Shown here in pieces: positions 1 through 4,943 of a stretch of 8,276 nt of DNA (its first letter is position 1; every line of letters begins with the position of its first letter). The stretch is from Gammaproteobacteria bacterium (lineage in GTDB: Bacteria; Pseudomonadota; Gammaproteobacteria; HK1): assembly GCA_020444775.1 (NCBI GenBank), contig JAGRHX010001130.1, forward strand, positions 1 through 8,276. Direction: 5' to 3'. The notes under the pieces were generated by a model that saw only the letters and a program-made list of their open reading frames with translations, was not told where the DNA came from and did not search any database. The position numbers were made by a program, and so were the translations under genes.

Positions 1-50
1 CCATGAAGGGGGGCTTCGGCGCGCGTGTTACGACCGGGCGTGCCGGCGCG

Positions 51-93
51 CGTGGACGGACGCCTCGGGGTGGTCCCGAGGCGTCCGTCCGCG
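51..93 (-). terminator. Long perfect hairpin downstream of the SDR gene
   Basis: Bases 54-69 and 75-90 form a perfect 16-bp inverted repeat around a 5-base loop. It extends outward to 51/93 through one G-T wobble and two further pairs. On the minus strand it lies 37 bases past the stop codon of the SDR that ends at 128, where a transcription terminator or 3'-end stabilising hairpin would be expected. No T-tract follows on either strand, so intrinsic termination is not proven. Being perfect, it would fold equally well in RNA from either strand and could also serve an unseen gene to the left. Confidence 0.6.
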
Positions 94-113
94 ACGTCTG
101 GGGATCGACGTCG
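92..113. repeat. Second, shorter hairpin beside the first
   Basis: Bases 92-98 (CGACGTC) and 107-113 (GACGTCG) are a perfect 7-bp inverted repeat around an 8-base loop. It shares two bases with the foot of the larger hairpin at 51-93, so the extended forms cannot both form fully. It sits between the large hairpin and the SDR stop codon and may be part of the same 3'-end structure. Confidence 0.4.
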
Positions 114-127
114 TGGACGCGTCGTGC

Positions 128-1000
128 TCAGGAGCGGATCAGCTTGAAGGTGCCGCCGTCCACCCACAGCACCTTGCCGGTGAAGAACGAGGAGTCCGGA
201 CCGACCAGGAAGTAGATCCCGGCCGCGGCCTCGGACGGATCGGCCATTCGACCCAACAGCACGCGGCCCTGGATGGCCTCGTGCGAGCCGGGCGGCAGGC
301 CCATGCTGATGCTCTCGCCGCCGACCTCGATATCCTGCTTACCCTCCTGGGTCATACGGGTCAGGATCGGGCCGTAGCCTATGGCGTTGACGTTGACCCG
401 CGGCAGTCGGTATCGCTGCCGGCACTCGATGGCGAAGGTGCTCATGAAGCCCAGGATCCCGGCCTTGGCCGCCGAGTACGAGGACTGACCGTCGTTGCCG
501 AAGGCCGAGACGCTGCTGGTGAACACCGCGTTGCGGCGGCGGTGTGGATCCTTGGCGGTCCGCCAGGCGTCGAGCGCGGCCTTGGCCAGCTCCATCGGCG
601 CGGTCAGGTGCAGGGCAATGGTCTGCTCCCAGGAGTCGCGTTCCATACGCGACAGCGCCGCGTCGCGGGTGACCCCGGCGTTGCAGACGATCGAATCGAG
701 CTCGCCATAGCGCTCGACGGTGGCCTTGACCATGGCCTGGTTGAAGCCCGGCTCGGTCACGTCTCCGGCATGCGGCATGGCGCAGTCCTTGCCATAACGC
801 TCGCAGAGCTGATTGGCGACCGCCTCGGCGACTGCCGGATTGATGTCGTTGACGACCACGTTGGCGCCTTCCGCCGCGAATCGCTCCACCGCGTTGCGAC
901 CGATGCCGTTGCCGCCGCCGGTCAGGATGATGGTCTGGCCTTCGAGCCGCCTGGCGACCGGTTGGATCGGCTCAATCTGGTCCAGTTTCAGTTCACTCAT
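128..1000 (-). CDS. Short-chain dehydrogenase/reductase, MFE-2-like (probable 3-hydroxyacyl-CoA or hydroxysteroid dehydrogenase)
   Basis: This 290-residue cytoplasmic NAD(P)-dependent oxidoreductase has a Rossmann fold. Visible features are a ~20-residue N-terminal extension, the cofactor loop TGGGNGIG (27-34), an acidic residue after the second strand (VVVND, D52) that favours NAD, CNAG (106-109), the serine motif TSSVS (161-165) and the active-site Y175-x3-K179 in SYSAAKAG. The wording VVVND, GQSSYSAAKAGILGF and the C-terminal RMT after the last core strand resembles the (R)-3-hydroxyacyl-CoA dehydrogenase domain of peroxisomal multifunctional enzyme 2. The usual PG motif is replaced by NAIGYGP. 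The start at 1000 is chosen because GAGGAG lies 8 bases upstream; the reading frame stays open for 166 more codons upstream, but without SDR-like sequence. The gene is divergent from the SDR at 1371, and a hairpin follows its stop. Family confidence is high; the substrate is inferred. Confidence 0.93.
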   Translation of the reverse strand: MSELKLDQIEPIQPVARRLEGQTIILTGGGNGIGRNAVERFAAEGANVVVNDINPAVAEAVANQLCERYGKDCAMPHAGDVTEPGFNQAMVKATVERYGELDSIVCNAGVTRDAALSRMERDSWEQTIALHLTAPMELAKAALDAWRTAKDPHRRRNAVFTSSVSAFGNDGQSSYSAAKAGILGFMSTFAIECRQRYRLPRVNVNAIGYGPILTRMTQEGKQDIEVGGESISMGLPPGSHEAIQGRVLLGRMADPSEAAAGIYFLVGPDSSFFTGKVLWVDGGTFKLIRS

Positions 1001-1001
1001 G

Positions 1002-1031
1002 GAGTCATCTCCTCGCGAGTCATCTACTCGC
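1002..1031 (-). repeat. Tandem 15-bp duplication of the SDR ribosome-binding region
   Basis: Plus-strand GAGTCATCTCCTCGC (1002-1016) is followed directly by GAGTCATCTACTCGC (1017-1031), 14 of 15 bases identical. A more degenerate third copy may continue to about 1048. Read on the minus strand, each copy holds a Shine-Dalgarno-like stretch and an ATG. The copy next to the gene has GAGGAG and serves the start at 1000; in the distal copy this has become GAGTAG. Confidence 0.7.
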
Positions 1032-1056
1032 GCGTCTACCCGCGCGTCGTCCGGAC

Positions 1057-1073
1057 CGGTCAGCTGCTGACCG
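1057..1073. promoter_or_regulatory. 17-bp palindrome, candidate operator
   Basis: The sequence CGGTCAGCTGCTGACCG has 8-bp perfect arms around one central base. Outer arms GTCCG (1049-1053) and CGGAC (1075-1079) extend it to an imperfect 31-base dyad. It lies 57 bases upstream of the minus-strand SDR start, a common place for a dimeric repressor site. No regulator gene is visible in the window, so the binding protein is unknown. Confidence 0.4.
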
Positions 1074-1092
1074 TCGGACTTGCTGCTGCGAA

Positions 1093-1110
1093 GTGGGGAG
1101 CGTTCCCCAC
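1093..1110. repeat. 7-bp inverted repeat with 4-base spacer
   Basis: GTGGGGA (1093-1099) and TCCCCAC (1104-1110) form a perfect inverted repeat. It lies 20 bases from the palindrome at 1057-1073, in the leader or promoter area of the minus-strand SDR. It could be a second operator or an RNA hairpin with a 4-base loop. Confidence 0.35.
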
Positions 1111-1185
1111 GGTTCGGTTTCGACCTGTTTGCGACACGGGCATGTGCCGCGGCTCGTGCAGGATGCGAAGCGCGGAATTCTGACA

Positions 1186-1199
1186 AGCCCGCGCGGGCT
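1186..1199. promoter_or_regulatory. 14-bp perfect palindrome flanked by direct repeats
   Basis: AGCCCGCGCGGGCT is perfectly self-complementary. It sits mid-way in the gap and is flanked by the direct repeat AGCGCGGAAT at 1169-1178 and 1215-1224. Immediately upstream is CTGACA (1180-1185), a plausible but unsupported -35 element. It is a candidate operator for the plus-strand SDR at 1371 or for both divergent genes. Confidence 0.35.
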
Positions 1200-1370
1200 A
1201 GACCAGATGCAATCAGCGCGGAATACGTGCTTTGATCAGTCGCGGGCGAGGTCTCGCCGCTACCGCCGGATACCACGAGCCCCCGGCCGCGAGCAGCGCC
1301 TCGGGTCGGCCGGTCGCGATGACCCGGCCGCGACACATCCCAAGCATTACCACCCAGGAGAGGACCAAGC

Positions 1371-2123
1371 ATGCGACTCAAAGACAAGGTTGCGATCGTC
1401 ACCGGAGCAGCCTCCGGCATGGGTGCCGCTACCGCCCGCCTGTTCGCGGCCGAGGGCGCGCGGGTCGTGGTGGCCGACGTGCTGGACGAGGACGGCAAGC
1501 AGGTCGTTGCCGAGATCGAGCGCGATGGCGGCCAGGCACGTTTCGCTCATCTGGACGTGACCAGCGAGGCCGATTGGTCACGCACCGTGGCCGATACGAT
1601 CTCGGCCTGGGGGCGTCTGGACGTGCTGGTGAACAACGCCGGTATCAGCGGCAGTGGCTATGACGATGTCACCGATACCGACGGCTGGAACCGTTTGATG
1701 GGGATCAACGCGACCGGCTGCTTCTTCGGCATGAAGTACTGCGCGCCACCGATGGTCGAGGCCGGCCACGGCTCGATCGTCAACATCTCCTCGATCTCGG
1801 GCGTGGTCGGCCAGGGCTTCATCCACTTCGGCTACAACGCCTCCAAGGGCGCGGTGCGCACCATGACAAAGAGCGCCGCGGATCGCTACGGGCCGAAGGG
1901 TGTACGGGTCAATAGCGTACATCCGGGGCTGATGCCGCCGATGCGCACCTCGGGCAAGACCGCCGACCCTGCGACCCGGGAGAAGATGCTCAAACGGGTG
2001 CCACTGCGGCGCGCCGGGCGGGTCGAGGAGGTCGCCTACGCCTCGTTGTTCCTGGCCAGTGACGAGGCATCCTATGTCACCGGCGCCGAGCTGGTGGTGG
2101 ATGGCGGCCACCTGGCGACCTGA
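1371..2123 (+). CDS. Classical short-chain dehydrogenase/reductase (FabG / 3-alpha,20-beta-hydroxysteroid dehydrogenase-like)
   Basis: This 250-residue protein has the normal length for a classical SDR, a cytosolic tetrameric NAD(P)-dependent alcohol dehydrogenase fold. It shows the cofactor loop TGAASGMG (11-18), D36 at the end of the second strand (predicts NAD), NNAG (88-91), the structural N113, catalytic serine around S141 in NISSIS, and Y155 with K159 in YNASKG. HPG (184-186) and the C-terminal YVTGAELVVDGG (235-246) are standard. The Ser-Tyr spacing is one residue longer than in 3-alpha,20-beta-hydroxysteroid dehydrogenase. The start is supported by AGGAGAGGA (1356-1364) six bases upstream. 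The gene stands alone, divergent from the SDR at 128-1000 and convergent with the cupin. Substrates of this group include secondary alcohols, cyclic alcohols and hydroxysteroids; sequence alone does not separate them. Confidence 0.94.
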   Translation: MRLKDKVAIVTGAASGMGAATARLFAAEGARVVVADVLDEDGKQVVAEIERDGGQARFAHLDVTSEADWSRTVADTISAWGRLDVLVNNAGISGSGYDDVTDTDGWNRLMGINATGCFFGMKYCAPPMVEAGHGSIVNISSISGVVGQGFIHFGYNASKGAVRTMTKSAADRYGPKGVRVNSVHPGLMPPMRTSGKTADPATREKMLKRVPLRRAGRVEEVAYASLFLASDEASYVTGAELVVDGGHLAT

Positions 2124-2179
2124 GGGCAGCGGCACGGGCGAGTGGTCGCGCGGGCGCTGCGCCTACGACGGCGAGCGCG

Positions 2180-2218
2180 GGACGGTGATCGTCGCCCGGG
2201 GGGCCACGACCACCGTCC
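2180..2218. terminator. Hairpin between convergent SDR and cupin genes
   Basis: GGACGGTG (2180-2187) pairs with CACCGTCC (2211-2218). After a single mismatch TCGT (2189-2192) pairs with ACGA (2206-2209), and after another mismatch GCC (2194-2196) pairs with GGC (2202-2204). The whole forms a ~15-pair stem with two internal mismatches and a 5-base loop. It lies 56 bases past the SDR stop and 7 bases past the cupin stop, so it can act as a shared 3' structure. There is no T-tract on either side. Confidence 0.6.
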
Positions 2219-2225
2219 ATGTCGT

Positions 2226-2642
2226 TCACTCCACGGGCGCGACCGCTGCCTTGTACTGGTCGTCGGAGACCTTTTCGAACCAGTCGGTGCCGCCGCCCTT
2301 GTCGTCGACCTCGGACATCGCCAGATGGACGAAGAAGCGGTCCGGCGCGGCTCCGTGCCAGTGTCGGGTGTTGGGCGGGATCATGGCCGTGTCGCCGGGC
2401 CGCAGCTCCTGCACCGGCTCACCCTCGAGCTGGACCCGGCCGACGCCGGAGACCACGTACAGGACCTGACCGACCGGGTGCTGGTGCCAGGCGGTGCGTG
2501 CGCCCGGCGTGAACGAGACGTTGGTCGCACGCATGCGCGACGGTGTCGTGCCGACGACGACCTCGTCCTGATACACGGTGCCGGTGAACTTGTCCTCTGG
2601 CGCGACCTTGGTCGGACGTGCATTGGCGCGTTTGATGTCCAT
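2226..2642 (-). CDS. Single-domain cupin, manganese hydroxynitrile-lyase-like
   Basis: This 138-residue single beta-barrel cupin is cytoplasmic with no signal peptide. Motif 1 runs from GARTAWHQHPVGQ (47-59) to SGVG (65-68); motif 2 is PGDTAMIPPNTRHWHG (82-97). Predicted metal ligands are H53, H55, Q59 and H94, with Q in place of the common glutamate. From memory, this spacing and the wording GARTAWHxHPxGQ, HWHGAxP and DWxEKVSDxQY match the cupin hydroxynitrile lyase of Granulicella tundricola (GtHNL), whose Mn ligands carry the same numbers. That supports fold and metal site, not activity; many relatives are unassigned cupins near catabolic genes. The start at 2642 has GGAGG six bases upstream (2649-2653); the frame extends 28 codons further without a better site. 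It is transcribed alone, divergent from the MaoC genes. Confidence 0.9.
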   Translation of the reverse strand: MDIKRANARPTKVAPEDKFTGTVYQDEVVVGTTPSRMRATNVSFTPGARTAWHQHPVGQVLYVVSGVGRVQLEGEPVQELRPGDTAMIPPNTRHWHGAAPDRFFVHLAMSEVDDKGGGTDWFEKVSDDQYKAAVAPVE

Positions 2643-2795
2643 CGATATCCTCCGGTTCGGGACCCGACCCCTCGTGGGTGCGGTATCCGTGAGCACTGAC
2701 GACACGCGGCAACTCGGCGCCGACAACGTGCCGCGGGCAGAACGGGTCTGCTGGTCGCTATTCTAGAGCCGAAGTCAGATAATCGAGAATCCGTT

Positions 2796-2828
2796 GTGAG
2801 TCGGTCCGGCTCCGTGAGTCGACCCGGC
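2796..2828 (+). repeat. 15-bp direct repeat, candidate regulator site
   Basis: GTGAGTCGGTCCGGC (2796-2810) recurs as GTGAGTCGACCCGGC (2814-2828), 13 of 15 bases identical, at an 18-base period. The pair starts 13 bases after the -10-like GATAAT, so it would cover the transcription start and early leader of the MaoC genes, a repressor-type position. Confidence 0.45.
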
Positions 2829-2854
2829 GTCGCGCCAGCGTCTGGACCGACATC

Positions 2855-2881
2855 ATGACGACCCCCCAATGACGACCCCCA
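2855..2881 (+). repeat. Tandem repeat with a five-codon leader ORF ahead of the MaoC gene
   Basis: The unit ATGACGACCCCC(C)A occurs twice in tandem (2855-2868 and 2869-2881), differing by one C. The first copy reads as the five-codon ORF MTTPQ (2855-2872), whose TGA overlaps the ATG of the second copy. That second ATG opens a short frame, out of register, that overlaps the GTG start at 2901. The first ATG has no good Shine-Dalgarno, so translation is unproven. Confidence 0.45.
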
Positions 2882-2900
2882 GGAGCAAGAGGAACTACCC

Positions 2901-3395
2901 GTGTCAGACGAAAAGACCATGACCTTCCCGGTCGAGGCTTCGCATATCCTGATGTTCGCGCGTGCGATCGGTGACTACGACCGACCCGAGTACACCGATG
3001 CCCAAAAGGCCAGCCAGACCGACGCCGGCGGCATCATTGCACCGCCGACCTTTGCCCAGGCGGTCGCGCAGTTCGATCCCGAGTACCACCTGCGTATGAA
3101 GAAGGACGAGCCCTGGTTCGGCTCCGGCAAGAACCCGAGTGGTATCGAGGAGAAACCGACATCTTCCGGGGGGTTGCATGCCGAGCAGCACTACGAGTTC
3201 GTGCGCCCGATCCGCGCGGGTGACGTGCTCACGGTGACCCGTCGTGCTGGCAAGACCTGGGAGCGCGAGAGCAAGCGCGCCGGCAAGCTGATGTTCGCCG
3301 AGCGGATCCTCGAGTATCGGGATCAGAATGGCGAGCTGGTCTGCACCGCGCGTGGTGTCAGCGTGAAGACCGAACGGCCGGTCGATCAGAAGTAG
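2901..3395 (+). CDS. MaoC-fold dehydratase, FAS1-like N-terminal domain type (HadA-like subunit)
   Basis: This 164-residue single hotdog domain is of the MaoC_dehydrat_N kind. Visible features are the N-terminal helix FARAIGDYDRPEYTD (19-33), the APPTF strand (47-51), LHAEQHYEFVRPIRAGD (92-108) with the family's H-x-E-Q-x-(Y/F)-E-F wording, and a C-terminal beta strand region ending at E158. It lacks the catalytic D-x4-H of true R-hydratases, as HadA of the mycobacterial HadAB dehydratase does, where the N-type subunit shapes the acyl tunnel and the partner carries catalysis. The partner here is the gene 20 bases downstream, so a heterodimeric (3R)-hydroxyacyl-thioester dehydratase or enoyl-CoA hydratase is likely. 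Translation starts at GTG, with AGAGGA about 7 bases upstream; the first ATG is codon 7. Confidence 0.9.
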   Translation: MSDEKTMTFPVEASHILMFARAIGDYDRPEYTDAQKASQTDAGGIIAPPTFAQAVAQFDPEYHLRMKKDEPWFGSGKNPSGIEEKPTSSGGLHAEQHYEFVRPIRAGDVLTVTRRAGKTWERESKRAGKLMFAERILEYRDQNGELVCTARGVSVKTERPVDQK

Positions 3396-3415
3396 TTTCA
3401 CTGGAGCGAGCAGTC

Positions 3416-3838
3416 ATGGGACTCAAAGCAAGCGAAATCAAGGTCGGCGACACGTTCGAGCAGGTGTTGGTCGAGGATCTCAAGCGTACCCAGCTGGTGA
3501 TGTACGCCGGCGCCTCGGGTGACTACAACCCGCTGCACACCGACGAGCTCTACACCCGCGAGGTGGCCGGCTATCCGACCGTGTTCGCGCACGGCATGCT
3601 CACCATGGGCATGACCGGGCGGGTGGTCACCGATGTGGTCGGCCCGGCCAACATCAAGAAGTACGGGGTGCGCTTCACCAACCAGGTATGGCCTGGTGAC
3701 ACCCTGACCGGCACCGCCGTGGTCGATGCGATTCGAGAGGAGGGCGGCGAGACGCTGGTCGATTTCAGCATCGAGACCAAGAACCAGGACGGGGTGACGG
3801 TGGTCAAGGGCAGCGCCACCGCGCGTCTGGACAAGTAG
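3416..3838 (+). CDS. MaoC-fold (R)-specific enoyl-CoA hydratase/dehydratase, catalytic HadB-like subunit
   Basis: This 140-residue hotdog protein carries the hydratase-2 signature AGASGDYNPLHTD (31-43). The predicted catalytic pair is D36 and H41, with N38 between them, followed by VFAHGMLTMGMTG (56-68), where H59 and G60 line the active site. The D36/H41 numbering equals that of mycobacterial HadB as I recall it. The reaction is reversible hydration of a trans-2-enoyl thioester to the (R)-3-hydroxyacyl thioester. The start has GGAG at 3403-3406, nine bases upstream. It follows the HadA-like gene by 20 bases, so the two are surely co-transcribed and probably form one enzyme. Given the CoA-transferase and the MFE-2-like SDR nearby, a CoA-linked catabolic role is more likely than fatty acid synthesis. 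Confidence 0.93.
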   Translation: MGLKASEIKVGDTFEQVLVEDLKRTQLVMYAGASGDYNPLHTDELYTREVAGYPTVFAHGMLTMGMTGRVVTDVVGPANIKKYGVRFTNQVWPGDTLTGTAVVDAIREEGGETLVDFSIETKNQDGVTVVKGSATARLDK

Positions 3839-3886
3839 TCGCCTTTAGGGCCCCGTACACGTGCTCCGTGGACCGGGGTCCGTTCA

Positions 3887-3919
3887 TCTCCGGTACGCCT
3901 GGCTCAGGTGTGCCGGAGA
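3887..3919 (+). terminator. 15-bp hairpin terminating the MaoC operon (plus-strand specific)
   Basis: Bases 3887-3901 pair with 3905-3919 around a 3-base loop, 15 continuous pairs including two G-U wobbles (3894/3912 and 3897/3909). The wobbles pair only in plus-strand RNA; in minus-strand RNA they become A-C mismatches. The hairpin therefore appears to belong to the MaoC transcript, whose stop is 48 bases upstream, rather than to the converging gene that ends at 3943. There is no T-tract. Confidence 0.6.
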
Positions 3920-3942
3920 CGACCCCGTGCTGCCACGATGGG

Positions 3943-4881
3943 TCAGGCGTGCGGCTCGATGATCGACAGCAAGGCCGTCATCGCATCGTTCATCGGTGTG
4001 GCGATGCCATGGCGACGCCCGATACGCCCCACCACGGCGTTGCGCACGTCCCACTCCAAGGCCCGGCCTTCACGTCGGTCCACCGCAATCGAGGTCCAGT
4101 GCTCGGCGATGGGCCCGCTGAAGTGAGCGATGGTACGTTCCACCACGTCGTCGTCGAAGCGGGCGCCCTCGGCACGGCCCACCGCGACCACCTCCTCGAT
4201 CAGCGCGCGCGCCAGATCCTGCACCGCGGGCTCAGCCATCGCGCCCAGCGGACGCAGCACCAGGCTGCAGATCGCACCGCCCACGGCGTTCAGGACCAGC
4301 TTGGACCACAGCGCGCTGACGAAGTCCGGCACGATCTCGATGCGGGCCGCGTCCTGATCGCCGAACAGACCCTGCAATGCATGACTGGCAGGTGTATCCG
4401 GCACCTGCACGATGCCCGGCTTCGCCTGACGGGCATGCCCCGGCGCCTCCAGCGCGGCGGGTAGCAGCAGGATGCACGGCACGGCCCGGCTCGAATCGAC
4501 CCAACCGGCCACCCGCTCGACGTGGTCTACGCCGTTCTGCATGACGGCTATCCGGGTCCGATCGTCGACCAGACGCTCCAGCCAGGCCGAGGCACCGTCG
4601 ATCTGGTAGGCCTTGGTACACAGCAACACCCAATCCACCGCGCCTGTGGCTCGCGGCTCGGTGACCACCTCATGCGTGTACTCGGTGGTCGTCGCGATCC
4701 CGTCAACCGGCATCGTGCGTTTGAGCCGCTCAAAGGGGGTTCGCACGCAGAGCTTCACGCGGCGGCCGGCGTCACCCAAGGCCGCGGCCATGGCGCCGCC
4801 TATCGCCCCGGTGCCAAGAACCGCCACACCACGCGGCGCGGGATCCTCGCCGTGCTCGCTCACGCTCGTGCTCTGGGACAT
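3943..4881 (-). CDS. Ketopantoate reductase-family protein (ApbA/PanE)
   Basis: This 312-residue NADPH-dependent 2-dehydropantoate 2-reductase-type protein reduces ketopantoate, or another 2-keto acid in divergent members. It has the Rossmann loop GTGAIGG (23-29), CTKAYQ (88-93), QNG (115-117), LWSKLVLNA (191-199) with K194 and N198 at the catalytic positions, and S264 plus E276 twelve residues apart, as in E. coli PanE (K176, S244, E256). The C-terminal GRIGRRHGIATP (285-296) is typical. The family includes many paralogues that are not panE, and no panB or panC lies nearby, so the substrate is open. I chose the ATG at 4881, with GGAG nine bases upstream; an ATG at 4920 would add 13 residues but sits in a hairpin loop with a poor ribosome site. 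It lies 62 bases downstream of nudC, probably in one transcript. Confidence 0.9.
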   Translation of the reverse strand: MSQSTSVSEHGEDPAPRGVAVLGTGAIGGAMAAALGDAGRRVKLCVRTPFERLKRTMPVDGIATTTEYTHEVVTEPRATGAVDWVLLCTKAYQIDGASAWLERLVDDRTRIAVMQNGVDHVERVAGWVDSSRAVPCILLLPAALEAPGHARQAKPGIVQVPDTPASHALQGLFGDQDAARIEIVPDFVSALWSKLVLNAVGGAICSLVLRPLGAMAEPAVQDLARALIEEVVAVGRAEGARFDDDVVERTIAHFSGPIAEHWTSIAVDRREGRALEWDVRNAVVGRIGRRHGIATPMNDAMTALLSIIEPHA

Positions 4882-4907
4882 CGGTCTGTGCTCCGTTTCG
4901 GTTGCAG

Positions 4908-4935
4908 GGGAAACGCTCATCGAACAGCGTTTCCC
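4908..4935 (-). promoter_or_regulatory. Intercistronic hairpin between nudC and the reductase gene
   Basis: GGGAAACGCT and AGCGTTTCCC form a perfect 10-bp inverted repeat (4908-4917 and 4926-4935) around an 8-base loop. In minus-strand RNA the stem begins 8 bases past the nudC stop codon, and its loop holds the upstream ATG candidate at 4920-4918. Part of the second arm (CGTTTC, 4915-4910) can instead pair with GAAACG at 4899-4894, which abuts and shares one base with the GGAG Shine-Dalgarno (4894-4891) of the reductase. It could act as a partial terminator, an RNA-processing site or a translation switch. Confidence 0.55.
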
Positions 4936-4943
4936 GAGGTGGC

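Larger units (their letters stand above)
1001..1370. promoter_or_regulatory. Divergent intergenic control region between two SDR genes
   Basis: This 370-base gap holds no credible gene. It contains a tandem 15-bp repeat over the minus-strand ribosome-binding site (1002-1031) and four dyads (1057-1073, 1093-1110, 1186-1199, 1245-1258). A 10-bp direct repeat AGCGCGGAAT (1169-1178 and 1215-1224) flanks the third dyad. I looked for sigma-70 hexamers on both strands and found only weak ones: TTGTCA on the minus strand at 1186-1181 without a matching -10, and CTGACA at 1180-1185 on the plus strand with a poor -10. The region must contain at least one promoter, and the dyads are plausible regulator sites. 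Confidence 0.6.
2643..2900. promoter_or_regulatory. Divergent control region between cupin and MaoC operon
   Basis: No gene is credible here. The relatively AT-rich stretch around 2758-2795 holds a good plus-strand -10, GATAAT (2778-2783), with only a weak -35 (TCGCTA, 2755-2760, 17-base spacer). A minus-strand -10, TAGAAT (complement of 2760-2765), also lacks a convincing -35. Overlapping back-to-back promoters are therefore likely but imperfect. Downstream of the plus-strand -10 is a 15-bp direct repeat (2796-2810 and 2814-2828), and close to the MaoC start a 13-14-bp tandem repeat (2855-2881). Confidence 0.45.

Noticed and set aside
113..1183. 356-codon plus-strand open frame opposite the first SDR
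   Set aside because: It is antisense to a well-supported gene, has no recognisable motif and runs into the control region. It is a shadow frame.
1001..1370. Sigma-70 or sigma-54 promoters between the SDR genes
   Set aside because: I found only isolated half-matches (TTGTCA, CTGACA, TTGATC) with no matching second element, so I do not place a promoter there.
1001..1498. In-frame N-terminal extension of the minus-strand SDR by 166 codons
   Set aside because: The extension has no SDR-like features, overlaps the divergent SDR gene antisense, and a good Shine-Dalgarno marks the start at 1000.
2643..2726. 28-residue N-terminal extension of the cupin
   Set aside because: GGAGG six bases ahead of the ATG at 2642 and the match of MDIKR to the start of HNL-like cupins favour the shorter protein.
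4882..4920. Upstream ATG at 4920 as the start of the reductase
   Set aside because: It lies in the loop of a 10-bp hairpin with only a distant GGGA, and would put about 30 unrelated residues before the glycine loop. The ATG at 4881 has a proper ribosome site. It remains possible.
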